Part shown: piece after piece, positions 41,294 to 49,765 of the stretch
Layout: every line of letters starts with the position of its first letter
Position numbering within the stretch: the first letter of the stretch is position 1
Origin: Chloroflexota bacterium
GTDB taxonomy: Bacteria; Chloroflexota; Dehalococcoidia; Tepidiformales; Tepidiformaceae
DNA: 64,000 nucleotides
Direction of reading: 5' to 3'
NCBI GenBank assembly: GCA_026705605.1
Contig: JAPPAK010000001.1
Location: forward strand, 310,001 to 374,000
Translations under genes and position numbers: made by a program
Notes under the pieces: model-generated
What the model saw: only the letters and a program-made list of their open reading frames with translations
Told to the model about the DNA's origin: nothing
The model's database searches: none

Positions 41294-42658
41294 CTAGGCG
41301 AACTGGTACTCGGGCGTCGCCACCACGAGCGTGAGCATTCGCGCGACCCTCTCGCTGTGGTCGCCCGCCTCGGCGCCCGCGAGCAGCGCCTCGCGCGTCT
41401 CGTCGCTGGCCTCCAGCGGCCCCGCGGCCTCCAGGCACCCGTCGACGAGCGTCTCGGCGGGAGCTGACCCGCCGTTCGCGAGCCGCGCCGCCACTGCCTG
41501 CGTCCCCGGCGAAGCGGGATCGCCCACCTGCTGGACCGCGAAGTTCACCCGCTCCATGAGCGTGCCTCCGTCGATCCACTCCTTGCCGGTGTGCCACCCC
41601 TCCACGCTGGGCGGGTCCATCAGCTTCTGGCCCATGGCCCCCATCGCCCCCTGCAGTGCGCCCATCAGCGGCGTCGGGTCCTCGAGCGTCCCCGCGAACT
41701 TGAGCACGCCCGCGACGAACTCCGCCGGCGACTTCACCTTCGCGAACCGCGCCTGCTTGAAGAACTCCGCGTTCAGCAGCGTGCGCATCACCTTGCGCAG
41801 GTCGCCCTCGGTCTCGAGGAAGACCGACGCCAGTTGGTCGATGGCGTCCGGGTCGTTCGGCTCCTGCACGCTCCAGGCCGCAACCTGGGGCTCGTCCGCG
41901 ACGAAGAAGTTGTAGAGGTGGCGCGAGATGAAGCGCGCCGTCGCCTCCTGCCGCACGATGATGTCAATGACGTCTTCGCCGTTGAAGGGACCCGTCTCCC
42001 CCAGGAACGTCTTCTCGCTCTCGTCGTGGTCCTCCGGTCGGTAGACGAACCGCGCCGGATACCCGCCGTGCGGGTAGAGCGGGATGGGCTGCTCGAACGT
42101 CCAGCCCGTGAACGCCCGGCCCGCCATCTTCACGTCAGTCTCGTCGTACGTCCCGATCCCCATCGAGAACAGCTCCAGCAGCTCCCGGCCGTAGTTTTCG
42201 TTCGGGTTGTCGGCGTGGTTCTCGCAGTTGTCGAGCCAGTAGATCATGGCCGGGTCCCGCGAGAGCGCGACTAGCAGGTCCCGCATCTTCCCCAGCCCGT
42301 GCTCGCGGAAGGTCTGGATCTGGTCGGCCATCGAGAGCATGTGCTCGCCCTTGAACCAGGCCGTCGCGAAGACGTGGTGCCAGAACAGCGCCATCTTCTC
42401 CTCGAGCGGGCGCTGCGTGTTCACCATGCGGTACACCCAGCGCCCCGCCGAGGCCGTGGTCGTGTCCGGCGAGGTCATCTGCGGGTAGTAGCGGAAGAGA
42501 ACGTCATCGCTCACTTCCGGAAAACGGTCGGGGTAGAGCAGGTCCTCCACGACCTCCTCGTAGGGCCGCCCGGCGAGCGTCGCCAGCTCGTCCTGGGTGG
42601 CGCCCACCCCCGCCCGTCGCATCAGGTGCGCCAGTAGCGCCGTCCGCTCGTCAGCCAT
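41294..42658 (-). CDS. DUF1800 family protein
   Basis: 454 aa. Family signatures: LMRRAGVGATQDELATLA, KMALFWHHVFAT, NYGRELLELFSMGIGTYDETDVKMAGRAFTGW-type (NENYGRELLELF) and LLNAEFFKQARFAKVKSPAEFVAG. DUF1800 and DUF1501 occur together across many phyla and are thought to act in the envelope or in secreted-material handling, but no biochemistry is agreed. It is the first gene of the three-gene set DUF1800-DUF1501-NHL. Confidence 0.9.
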   Translation of the reverse strand: MADERTALLAHLMRRAGVGATQDELATLAGRPYEEVVEDLLYPDRFPEVSDDVLFRYYPQMTSPDTTTASAGRWVYRMVNTQRPLEEKMALFWHHVFATAWFKGEHMLSMADQIQTFREHGLGKMRDLLVALSRDPAMIYWLDNCENHADNPNENYGRELLELFSMGIGTYDETDVKMAGRAFTGWTFEQPIPLYPHGGYPARFVYRPEDHDESEKTFLGETGPFNGEDVIDIIVRQEATARFISRHLYNFFVADEPQVAAWSVQEPNDPDAIDQLASVFLETEGDLRKVMRTLLNAEFFKQARFAKVKSPAEFVAGVLKFAGTLEDPTPLMGALQGAMGAMGQKLMDPPSVEGWHTGKEWIDGGTLMERVNFAVQQVGDPASPGTQAVAARLANGGSAPAETLVDGCLEAAGPLEASDETREALLAGAEAGDHSERVARMLTLVVATPEYQFA

Positions 42659-42736
42659 CGCTCATCTCCCGGCCCGCACAGCGTGTCCCCGCACTATACC
42701 CAGCCCCGCAAGGCGATTCAGGGTCGGACGGGCGTC

Positions 42737-43408
42737 CTAAAGCTCCATCTCCGGCACGCCCCTGGGCACGGTCAGCGGCGCGTCCGTGAGCGTCACCACC
42801 TCCCCCGGGGCCCACCCCGGCGCGACCTCCCGCAGCATGAGCCCCTCCGGCCCCACCTCCACCACCGCCAGGTCCGTCACGATCAGGTCCACGCAGCCGC
42901 GCGCCGTGAGCGGATAGGTGCATTCGCGCAGGATGCGCGGCCTCCCGTCCTTGGTGGTGTGCTCCATCGCCACGATCAGGCGTCGCGCCCCCACTGCCAG
43001 GTCCATCGCCCCGCCGATGCTGCCCCCGCCCCGCTCGGGCACCGACCAGTTCGCCAGATCGCCCCGCTCTGACACCTGCAGGCCACCGAGCACCGCCGTG
43101 TCGATGTGCCCGCCCCGGATCATCGCGAACGACGCGGCGCTGTCGAAGAAGCTCGCCCCGGGATTGAGCGTGATGGGCTGGCCTCCGGCGTTCACCAGGT
43201 CCTGGTCGTACGCCTCTTCGCTGAAGCCGCCGTAGCCGAGGATGCCGTTCTCCGACTGCAACAGGATGTTCGCGTCGGGCGGCGCGAACGCGGCCACGAG
43301 CGTCGGCATTCCCACGCCCAGGTTCACGGTGCTCCCGGGCGCCAGCTCCTGCGCCACCCGCATCGCGACCAGCTCCCGCGTCAGCCGCGGCTTGTGCTCA
43401 GCGGCCAT
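42737..43408 (-). CDS. 3-oxoacid/glutaconate-type CoA-transferase, beta subunit
   Basis: 223 aa from ATG 43408. Family I CoA-transferase beta fold with the catalytic Glu53 in LLQSENGILGYG (SENG motif), NLGVGMPTLVA and GGHIDTAVLGGLQVS. It forms a heterotetramer with the product of the overlapping upstream gene (11-nt overlap) and moves CoA from succinyl-CoA or acetyl-CoA to a 3-oxoacid. This connects beta-keto acids or ring-cleavage products to central metabolism. Confidence 0.9.
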   Translation of the reverse strand: MAAEHKPRLTRELVAMRVAQELAPGSTVNLGVGMPTLVAAFAPPDANILLQSENGILGYGGFSEEAYDQDLVNAGGQPITLNPGASFFDSAASFAMIRGGHIDTAVLGGLQVSERGDLANWSVPERGGGSIGGAMDLAVGARRLIVAMEHTTKDGRPRILRECTYPLTARGCVDLIVTDLAVVEVGPEGLMLREVAPGWAPGEVVTLTDAPLTVPRGVPEMEL

Positions 43409-44093
43409 CCCAGCGCACCTCCACGGGGTCGCAGCGCACGATCCGGTCCACGTAGACCGCAGGCGTGTGGATTTCGTTCGGGGCCAGTTCACCCGTCTCC
43501 ACGATCTCCTCCACCTCCACGACTACGAGGTCGGCGGCCGTCGCCATAACGGCATTGAAGTTGCGACCCGCCATCCGGTAGCAGAGGTTTCCCAGCCGGT
43601 CCGCTCGGTGCGCCTTCAGGATGGCCACGTCCGCGCGCAGCGGGCGTTCCAGCAGCCACTCCTCCCCCTGCCACGAGAGCACGTCCTTCCCCTCCGCCAC
43701 CTGCGTCCCCACCCCCGTGCGCGTCAGGAACCCACCGATGCCCGCGCCCCCCGCCCGGATGCGCTCCGCCAGGGTCCCCTGCGGCACCAGCTCAAGCTCC
43801 ACCTCGCCCGTGCGGTACTGCTCCTCGAAGCGGCTGGCGCGGGCCGAGGAGGCCCGCACCGCGAAGCTCGCGATCGCCTTCGCGATCTGGCGGTCCTCGC
43901 ACAGCTCGTCGAGCCGGTCCCCGAAGCCGATGTTGGTCGCCATCACCGTCAGGTTGCGCGTGCCCCGCCGCTTCAGGGCGAAGATCAGGTTCGTCGGCGA
44001 GCTTGCCGAGACAAACCCCCCGACCATGACGCGCGCACCGTCGCTGACTCCGTCCAGGGCTTCGTCGGGCGTGTCGTAGATGGTCGCAGTCAT
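43398..44093 (-). CDS. 3-oxoacid/glutaconate-type CoA-transferase, alpha subunit
   Basis: 231 aa from ATG 44093. VSDGARVMVGGFVSASSPTNLIFAL is the GGFxxxGxP-type CoA-binding motif in altered form, followed by GTRNLTVMATNIGFGD and GVGTQVAEGKDVL. It is the partner of the SENG-bearing subunit encoded next. The pair resembles AtoDA or PcaIJ, but the exact acid is not predictable. It is divergent from the tandem SDR cluster; the shared 89-nt gap probably holds both promoters. Confidence 0.88.
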   Translation of the reverse strand: MTATIYDTPDEALDGVSDGARVMVGGFVSASSPTNLIFALKRRGTRNLTVMATNIGFGDRLDELCEDRQIAKAIASFAVRASSARASRFEEQYRTGEVELELVPQGTLAERIRAGGAGIGGFLTRTGVGTQVAEGKDVLSWQGEEWLLERPLRADVAILKAHRADRLGNLCYRMAGRNFNAVMATAADLVVVEVEEIVETGELAPNEIHTPAVYVDRIVRCDPVEVRWDGR

Positions 44094-44182
44094 CGCTGGT
44101 TCATCCGTGCTGAGGAGTCTGGCCGAAAGGCGTAGGCTGCGCGAACCCACGCCACGGCGTCAAAGCCCGGAAGGAGAGAATT

Positions 44183-44989
44183 ATGGCGGGAGAGCTCGAA
44201 GGCAAGGTTTCCATCATCACCGGCGGCGGTTCTGGCATGGGCCGCTCGTCGGCCCTGATGTTCGCCCGCGAGGGCGCCGCCGTCGCTATCGCCGACGTCA
44301 ACGATGAGGGCGGCGAGCAGGTCGCGGCCCAGATCGAGGACAGCGGCGGGAACGCCCTCTTCGTCCACACGGACACGTCCAGCGAGGCGGACGTGCTCAA
44401 CGTCGTGTCGAAGACCGTCGAGAAGTTCGGACGGCTGGACTCGATGGTCACCGCGGCCGGTATCTCCTACGCCAACTACGTCGAGGGCGATGAAGCCACC
44501 GACCCCTTCCTCCACCCCGAAACGGCCACCATCCTCAACAAGCCGACGGAGCGCTGGCAGAAGGTCATCGACGTCAACCTCACAGGCGTCATGCTCTGCG
44601 CGCGCGAGGCCGCCCGCCAGATGGTGGCCGAGGGCCACGGTGGCACGATCGTCAACTTCTCCTCGATCGCGGCTTACGGCCCCTCGCCCGGCATCATGGA
44701 CTACTGCGTCGCGAAGGTCGGCGTCGTCATGCTCACCCGCTGCTTCGCGGTTGAGTTCGGCCCCCACGGCATCCGCGTCAACGCCGTCGCCCCTGGCCCC
44801 ATCGACACGCCCATGACCGCTTCCCTGCAGCGCACGGGCGCGCTCCAGCAGCAGGGCGGCTCACTCCCGCTCGGGCGCATGGCCCAGCCCGAAGAGGTCG
44901 CCGAGGCCGTTCTCTTCTTCACCAGCGACCGCTCCAGCTACGTCACCGGCAAGACGCTCGGCGTCGACGGCGGCACCAACACCGTCTAG
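44183..44989 (+). CDS. Short-chain dehydrogenase/reductase, tandem copy 1
   Basis: 268 aa classical SDR. NAD(P) motif TGGGSGMG at 13-20 and acidic Asp38 after the second strand, favouring NAD(H); catalytic Ser161, Tyr174 and Lys178 (DYCVAK). An unusual 20-odd-residue insertion (about 97-123, YANYVEGDEATDPFLHPE) sits between AAGI and the VIDVNLTG helix and would lie by the active site. AAGGAG precedes the ATG. It oxidises or reduces an unknown alcohol or ketone. It is the most divergent of the four copies in the substrate loop (TASLQRTGALQQQGG). Confidence 0.9.
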   Translation: MAGELEGKVSIITGGGSGMGRSSALMFAREGAAVAIADVNDEGGEQVAAQIEDSGGNALFVHTDTSSEADVLNVVSKTVEKFGRLDSMVTAAGISYANYVEGDEATDPFLHPETATILNKPTERWQKVIDVNLTGVMLCAREAARQMVAEGHGGTIVNFSSIAAYGPSPGIMDYCVAKVGVVMLTRCFAVEFGPHGIRVNAVAPGPIDTPMTASLQRTGALQQQGGSLPLGRMAQPEEVAEAVLFFTSDRSSYVTGKTLGVDGGTNTV

Positions 44990-45004
44990 GCGGAGAAGAG
45001 AACC

Positions 45005-45811
45005 ATGGCGGGAGAGCTCGAAGGCAGGGTTTCCATCGTGACCGGCGGCGGTTCCGGCATGGGCCGGGCGACGGCCCTCATGTTCGCCCGCGAGGGTGCG
45101 GCCGTCGCCATTGCCGACGTCAACGACGAGGGCGGCGAGGCCACCGCGGCCCAGATCGACGACCTCGGCGGGGACTCCCTCTTCGTCCACACCGATGTCT
45201 CCCGCGAACAGGATGTCCTCAACGTGGTTGCCCAGGCGGCCAGCAAATTCGGCCGCCTCGACTCGATGGTCGCCGCCGCCGGTATCTCCTACGCCAACTA
45301 CGTCGAGGGCGACGACGCCACCGACCCCTTCCTCCACCCCGAGACGGGCGCCAGCCTGAACAAGCCAACCGAGCAGTGGCAGAAGGTCATCGACGTCAAC
45401 CTCACCGGCGTCATGCTCTGCGGCCGCGAGGCTGCCCGGCAGATGGTGAACGAGGGGCACGGCGGCACGATCGTCAACTTCGCTTCAATCCTCTCCTACA
45501 ACCCATCCCCCACCCTCATGGACTACTGCGTCTCGAAGGCGGGGGTCGTCATGCTCACCCGCTGCTTCGCCGCCGAGTTCGGCCCCCATGGCATCCGCGT
45601 CAACGCCGTCGCCCCTGGCCCCATCGAGACACCCATGCTGGCCCGTGTGCACAGGGCGAGCGGCGGCAGCGGGCAGGGCGGCCACCTGCCCCTGCAACGT
45701 ACCGCCAAGCCCGAGGAGGTCGCCGATGTCGTCCTCTTCTTCACCAGCGACCGCTCCAGCTACGTCACCGGCAAGACGCTCGGCGTCGACGGTGGTACCA
45801 ACACCGTCTAG
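45005..45811 (+). CDS. Short-chain dehydrogenase/reductase, tandem copy 2
   Basis: 268 aa, mostly identical to copy 1 and with all catalytic residues (TGGGSGMG, NFASIL, DYCVSKAG). The substrate loop reads METPMLARVHRASGGSGQGG-like (ETPMLARVHRAS), unlike copy 1 but like copies 3 and 4, so copies 2-4 share a more recent ancestor. The same acidic insertion DDATDPFLHPETGASLNKP is present. GGAGAAG precedes the ATG, in a linker identical to the next one. Confidence 0.9.
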   Translation: MAGELEGRVSIVTGGGSGMGRATALMFAREGAAVAIADVNDEGGEATAAQIDDLGGDSLFVHTDVSREQDVLNVVAQAASKFGRLDSMVAAAGISYANYVEGDDATDPFLHPETGASLNKPTEQWQKVIDVNLTGVMLCGREAARQMVNEGHGGTIVNFASILSYNPSPTLMDYCVSKAGVVMLTRCFAAEFGPHGIRVNAVAPGPIETPMLARVHRASGGSGQGGHLPLQRTAKPEEVADVVLFFTSDRSSYVTGKTLGVDGGTNTV

Positions 45812-45826
45812 GCGGAGAAGAGAACC

Positions 45827-46636
45827 ATGGCAGGAGAGCTCGAAGGCAAGGTTTCCATCATCACCGGTGGCGGTTCCGGCATGGGCCGCTCGGCGGCCCT
45901 CATGTTCGCGCGCGAGGGTTCGGCCGTCGCCATCGCCGACGTCAACGACGAGGGTGGCGAGGCGACCGCCGCCCAGATCGAGGACCTGGGTGGCGACGCC
46001 CTCTTCATGCACACCGACGTGTCCAGCGAGACGGACGTCGTCAACGTCGTCGCGGAGACGGCCGCCAGGTTCGGACGCCTTGACTCGATGGTCACGGCTG
46101 CCGGCATCTCCTACGCCAACTACGTCGAGGGTGACGACGACACCGACCCCTTCCTCCACCCCGAGGCGGCGAGCAACCTCAACAGGCCCACGGAGTTCTG
46201 GCGGAAGGTCCTCGATGTGAACCTCACGGGCGTCATGCTCTGCGCGCGCGAGGCGGCCCGCCAGATGGTGAACGAAGGCCACGGCGGGGCGATCGTCAAC
46301 TTCGCCTCGATCAACGCCTACAACCCCTCGCCCCTCCTGACGGACTACAGCGTCTCAAAGGCCGGCGTCGTAATGCTGACGCGCTGCTTCGCCGCCGAGT
46401 TCGGTCCCCGGGGCATCCGCGTCAACGCCGTCGCCCCCGGCCCCATCGAGACGCCCATGCTGGCGCGCGTGCACCGGGCTACTCGCGGGTCCGCGGATCC
46501 GTGGGGAAATGTCCCCCTCCGGCGCACCGCCGACCCGGACGAGGTTGCCGAGGCCGTGCTCTTCCTCACCAGCGACCGTTCCAGCTACGTCACGGGCAAG
46601 ACCCTTGGCGTGGACGGCGGCATCGATACCGTCTAG
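45827..46636 (+). CDS. Short-chain dehydrogenase/reductase, tandem copy 3
   Basis: 269 aa. Catalytic set present (TGGGSGMG, NFASINAYNPSPLLTDYSVSK). It differs from copies 1 and 2 mainly in the insertion (DDDTDPFLHPEAASNLNRP) and in the substrate loop (RATRGSADPWG). The C-terminus reads GGIDTV instead of GGTNTV. It shares PTEFW with copy 4, pointing to stepwise duplication rather than one burst. Confidence 0.9.
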   Translation: MAGELEGKVSIITGGGSGMGRSAALMFAREGSAVAIADVNDEGGEATAAQIEDLGGDALFMHTDVSSETDVVNVVAETAARFGRLDSMVTAAGISYANYVEGDDDTDPFLHPEAASNLNRPTEFWRKVLDVNLTGVMLCAREAARQMVNEGHGGAIVNFASINAYNPSPLLTDYSVSKAGVVMLTRCFAAEFGPRGIRVNAVAPGPIETPMLARVHRATRGSADPWGNVPLRRTADPDEVAEAVLFLTSDRSSYVTGKTLGVDGGIDTV

Positions 46637-46684
46637 CGGCCGCGCCCTCGCGCCGCCAAATCAACAGAACCGGAGGAGAGAACC

Positions 46685-47494
46685 ATGGCAGGAGAGCTCG
46701 AAGGAAGGGTTTCAATCGTGACCGGCGGCGGGTCCGGCATGGGCCGGGCGACGTCGCTGTTGCTAGCCCGCGAGGGCGCAGCCGTCGCCATCGCTGACGT
46801 CAACAACGAGGGTGGCGAGCAGACCGCAGCCCAGATCGAGGACCTGGGCGGAGAATCCCTCTTCGTCCACACCGACGTCTCCAGCGAGCAGGATGTCGCC
46901 AATGCCGTCGCTGAAGCGGCCGGCAGGTTCGGCAAGCTCGACTCGATCGTCACGGCTGCCGGCATCTCCTACGCCAACTATCTCGAGGGTGACGACGACA
47001 CCGACCCCTTCCTCCACCCCACGGAGGCTGGGTCCAGCCTCAACCGGCCCACCGAGTTCTGGCAGAAGGTCATCGACGTCAACCTCACGGGCGTCATGCT
47101 CTGTGCGCGCGAGGCCGCCCGCCAGATGGTCAAGGAGGGCCACGGCGGCACGATCGTCAACTTCGCCTCGACGGCCGCCTACAACCCCTCGCCCAACATG
47201 ACCGACTACTGCGTCTCGAAGACCGGCGTGGTCATGCTGACGCGCTGCTTCGCCGAAGAGTTCGGCCCCCACGGCATCCGTGTCAACGCCGTCGCCCCCG
47301 GACCCATTGAGACACCCATGCTCGCGCGCGTGCACCGCGCCCGCGGCGACGCCGGTAGCTTCGACTCCCTGCCCCTGGGCCGCACGGCCCAGCCCGAGGA
47401 GGTTGCCGAGCTCGTCCTCTTCTTCACCAGCGAGCGTTCGAGCTACGTCACCGGCAAGACGCTGGGCGTCGACGGGGGCACCAGCACGCTCTAG
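46685..47494 (+). CDS. Short-chain dehydrogenase/reductase, tandem copy 4
   Basis: 269 aa. Residues for catalysis are intact (TGGGSGMG, NFASTAAYNPSPNMTDYCVSK). The insertion has one extra residue (HPTEAGSSLNRPTEF), and the substrate loop is RARGDAGSFDS. A CGGAGGAG site precedes the ATG in a 48-nt linker that is longer than those between the other copies. Differences between copies concentrate in the loops that touch substrate, so divergence of specificity is the likely reason for keeping all four. Confidence 0.9.
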   Translation: MAGELEGRVSIVTGGGSGMGRATSLLLAREGAAVAIADVNNEGGEQTAAQIEDLGGESLFVHTDVSSEQDVANAVAEAAGRFGKLDSIVTAAGISYANYLEGDDDTDPFLHPTEAGSSLNRPTEFWQKVIDVNLTGVMLCAREAARQMVKEGHGGTIVNFASTAAYNPSPNMTDYCVSKTGVVMLTRCFAEEFGPHGIRVNAVAPGPIETPMLARVHRARGDAGSFDSLPLGRTAQPEEVAELVLFFTSERSSYVTGKTLGVDGGTSTL

Positions 47495-47509
47495 GGGGCG
47501 ACCCCGTCC

Positions 47510-47911
47510 CTACAGCTCCTCGAGCGGACGCGAGGGCCCCTGGGAGACGATCTCGTCCAGCGCCAGCAGCGCCTCGAGCGTGTCCTGCACCCGCAGCGGC
47601 ACCGCGAACTCGCGCGGAATCAGGGGCCGGTTGATCGCCGCGAAGAAGAACTCGCGCGCGTACTTCGGCACGTCCGCCTCGGTCAGCAGCAGGAGCCCGT
47701 AGTTCGCCTGCCGCACGAGCCGTTCCGCCACCTGTTCGTGCGGCGGCCCGAGCGGTTGTTCCGAACCGTCGTCCATGCCCAGCGCGATCGGCCGCGTGCT
47801 CTCGTGGAACGGCCCCTCGCCCTCGTAGGAGATGCGCATGTAGGTGATGACGTGCCCGTCTGCACTCTTTTCTGTGCAGAGCCCGCCGATCCGTTCGAAC
47901 CGTCCCCGCAT
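47510..47911 (-). CDS. Conserved-looking hypothetical protein
   Basis: 133 aa, not recognised. It begins MRGRFERIGGLCTEKSADGH and has mixed alpha/beta character with ITYMRISYEGEGPFHE, RQANYGLLLLTEADVPKYAREFF and a Leu-rich C-terminal helix (VQDTLEALLALDEI). No signal peptide, membrane span or metal motif. It converges on the last SDR gene with 15 nt between stops. Frame-wide coding bias and a clean ATG make it a plausible real gene. Confidence 0.6.
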   Translation of the reverse strand: MRGRFERIGGLCTEKSADGHVITYMRISYEGEGPFHESTRPIALGMDDGSEQPLGPPHEQVAERLVRQANYGLLLLTEADVPKYAREFFFAAINRPLIPREFAVPLRVQDTLEALLALDEIVSQGPSRPLEEL

Positions 47912-48065
47912 TGCAGCCTCCCCGGCCGCCCCCGGCCCGCCGATCGTTACAGGGTTTCGCAGGGGGATCGCAACCCCTCGACCCGTCTGCGTTCCCTACC
48001 ACGCTTCGTATTGCTCGACATTACGAAGTCTTAACGTTCGCCGGGCGGCACGAGCGTGGGAGTCG

Positions 48066-48071
48066 TACGCT
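48066..48071 (+). promoter_or_regulatory. -10 box, DUF6941-like gene
   Basis: TACGCT, followed by GGAGGTGA at 48083-48090 and the ATG at 48098: a conventional short leader with ribosome-binding site, in contrast to the leaderless genes of the window. Confidence 0.4.
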
Positions 48072-48097
48072 AGAGGCAGGCTGGAGGTGAGCGTGAC

Positions 48098-48517
48098 ATG
48101 AAGTGCGAATTCCTGACGCTCGCCGACGCCGCCCAGGTCCAGGGCGACCGCATCCTCATCCTCGGCCGCGGCCTGCGCTGCCTCACGACGGGTGAGGGCT
48201 TCCCCTTCAAGCACCACCTGGGGGTCGCCGCGAGCCTCCTCGTCGGCGGAGTCGAGACGAACCAGCCGCATCACTACGCCTTCCGCGTGAGCCCTGAGGA
48301 CTCCACGAACGAGTTCGTCGACGTCGAGGGCGACTTCGAGAAGACCCGTCCCGACGACACCCCTCTCGACGACGACCAGCACATGCTGCTCGCCGCCAAC
48401 CTCGCCCCCAGCTTCGAGAGCGCCGGCGCCTACGTCCTGCGCATGCTCGTCGACGGCGAGGAGCTCGCCCGCACCAACTTCACCGTGCTCGACTCGGCCT
48501 CTGCTCCCGCCTCCTGA
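48098..48517 (+). CDS. DUF6941-like small protein
   Basis: 139 aa beginning MKCEFLTLADAAQVQGDRILILGRG. The pattern of an initial LxLADxAxxxxGKLxxLG-type strand, then a beta-sandwich-like run ending in YVLRMLVDGEELARTNFTVL, resembles the DUF6941 family of small cytosolic proteins. Function unknown. Strong Shine-Dalgarno. It precedes tRNA-Gln. Confidence 0.68.
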   Translation: MKCEFLTLADAAQVQGDRILILGRGLRCLTTGEGFPFKHHLGVAASLLVGGVETNQPHHYAFRVSPEDSTNEFVDVEGDFEKTRPDDTPLDDDQHMLLAANLAPSFESAGAYVLRMLVDGEELARTNFTVLDSASAPAS

Positions 48518-48576
48518 AGCCCTCCCCGCCCCTCTGGAGCGCCCCATCCCAGCCGTGCTAGGCTCGTAGTGCGAGT

Positions 48577-48650
48577 TGGGGACTCGTCTAATGGTAGGAC
48601 AGCGGATTCTGGATCCGTATGTGGGGGTTCGACTCCTCCGTCCCCAGCCA
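48577..48650 (+). tRNA. tRNA-Gln (anticodon CTG)
   Basis: 74 nt with encoded CCA. Acceptor TGGGGAC pairs with GTCCCCA, discriminator G; anticodon stem GCGGA/TCCGT encloses TTCTGGA with anticodon CTG at 48609-48611; T arm GGGGG TTCGACT CCTCC. The organism also has gatB, so Gln-tRNA may be made by the amidotransferase route. Confidence 0.95.
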
Positions 48651-48763
48651 ACCCCATCCCCTTCCTGACCCCGCCTCCGCCGCGCCTGTAGACGGGCGTC
48701 CGGCGAGGGTTGTCCCTCGTCCCCGAACGGGAAGGTGTGGTAGTAGTAGCGCGGGAGTACTGC

Positions 48764-49720
48764 ATGCCGTTGGACTGGGCGACCGCCGAGTTGCTGGAGC
48801 AGATGGCCGCGGGGGGCGGCAAGCCCCTGCACGAGAGCACCGTCGAGGAGGCGCGGGCGCTCGCTGCCGGCCTGGCCGACCAGGTCGGGCCCGCCCCGGC
48901 GATGGTCCGCGTCGAGGAGCACAGCCTCGCCGTGCCGGACGGCGCCGTGCCGATTCGCGTGCTCGTCCCGCTCGAGCAGCCCGCCGGCGTCATCGTCTAC
49001 TACCACGGAGGCGGCTGGGTCGTCGGCTCGATCGACGAGAGCGACACCGTTGCCCGCAAGCTCGCCGAGCGCACGTCGTGCTCGGTCGTCCTCGTCGACT
49101 ACCGCCTCGCGCCCGAGCACCGTTACCCGGTGGCGGTCGACGACTCATGGGCAGCGCTGGAGTGGGTCGGCGAGCACCTTGCCGAGATCGCCGCGCCGGG
49201 CGTTCCCCTGTTTGTCGCCGGCGACAGCGCCGGCGGCAACCTCGCGGCCGTGATGGCCCTGCGGGCGCGCGATCGCGGGGGACCGCCGATCGCCTCGCAG
49301 ATCCTCATCTACCCGGTTACCGACGCCAACTTCTGGCGGCCCTCCTACACCGATCCGGAGAACCAGCTGCTCCTCACCCGTGAGGCAATGGTCTGGTTCT
49401 GGGACCACTACGCGCCCAACGCCGAACGCCGCAGCGAGGCGGACGCCTCCCCCCTGCGGGCCGCCGACCTCGCCGGGCTTCCCCCGGCGGTCGTCCTGAC
49501 CGCCGAGTACGACGTGCTGCGCGACGAGGGCGAGGCCTACGCCGAGCGCCTCCAGGAAGCCGGGGTGCCGGTGAACTTCCAGCGGTACGAGGGCCAGACG
49601 CACGGCTTCTTCACGCTGCTGGTGCTGCACGGGAGCGAGCGGGGCTTTCAGCAGGTGGTGAAGGCGGTGCGGGCGGTGATCTACGAACGCTCCAGGGAAG
49701 CCGCTGAGTCGGTACAGTAG
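48764..49720 (+). CDS. Alpha/beta hydrolase, HSL-type esterase
   Basis: 318 aa from ATG 48764 with GGGAG upstream. The hormone-sensitive-lipase motif HGGGW (oxyanion) lies in VIVYYHGGGWVVGS, the nucleophile Ser is in GDSAGGNLA, the Asp in TAEYDVLRDEGEAYA and the His in QTHGFFTL. DYRLAPEHRYP is also diagnostic. The family hydrolyses short acyl esters. The BVMO gene follows in the same direction after 45 nt; a BVMO makes esters or lactones that such a hydrolase could open, so a functional pair is likely. Confidence 0.9.
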   Translation: MPLDWATAELLEQMAAGGGKPLHESTVEEARALAAGLADQVGPAPAMVRVEEHSLAVPDGAVPIRVLVPLEQPAGVIVYYHGGGWVVGSIDESDTVARKLAERTSCSVVLVDYRLAPEHRYPVAVDDSWAALEWVGEHLAEIAAPGVPLFVAGDSAGGNLAAVMALRARDRGGPPIASQILIYPVTDANFWRPSYTDPENQLLLTREAMVWFWDHYAPNAERRSEADASPLRAADLAGLPPAVVLTAEYDVLRDEGEAYAERLQEAGVPVNFQRYEGQTHGFFTLLVLHGSERGFQQVVKAVRAVIYERSREAAESVQ

Positions 49721-49765
49721 CCGCGCGAGACGCTCCGCAGGCGCCGCTCGACGAGGAGAACTGAC

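Larger units (their letters stand above)
44183..47494 (+). repeat. Fourfold tandem gene duplication of SDR genes
   Basis: Four open frames of 268, 268, 269 and 269 codons repeat with start-to-start distances of 822, 822 and 858 nt. Each begins ATGGCRGGAGAGCTCGAAGG and the linkers after copies 1 and 2 (GGCGGAGAAGAGAACC) are identical, so the unit duplicated with its ribosome-binding site. Confidence 0.9.

Noticed and set aside
44183-47494. Mycofactocin-type SDRs
   Set aside because: No mft genes are near and the insertion does not match the known mycofactocin-linked SDR pattern as far as can be judged by eye.
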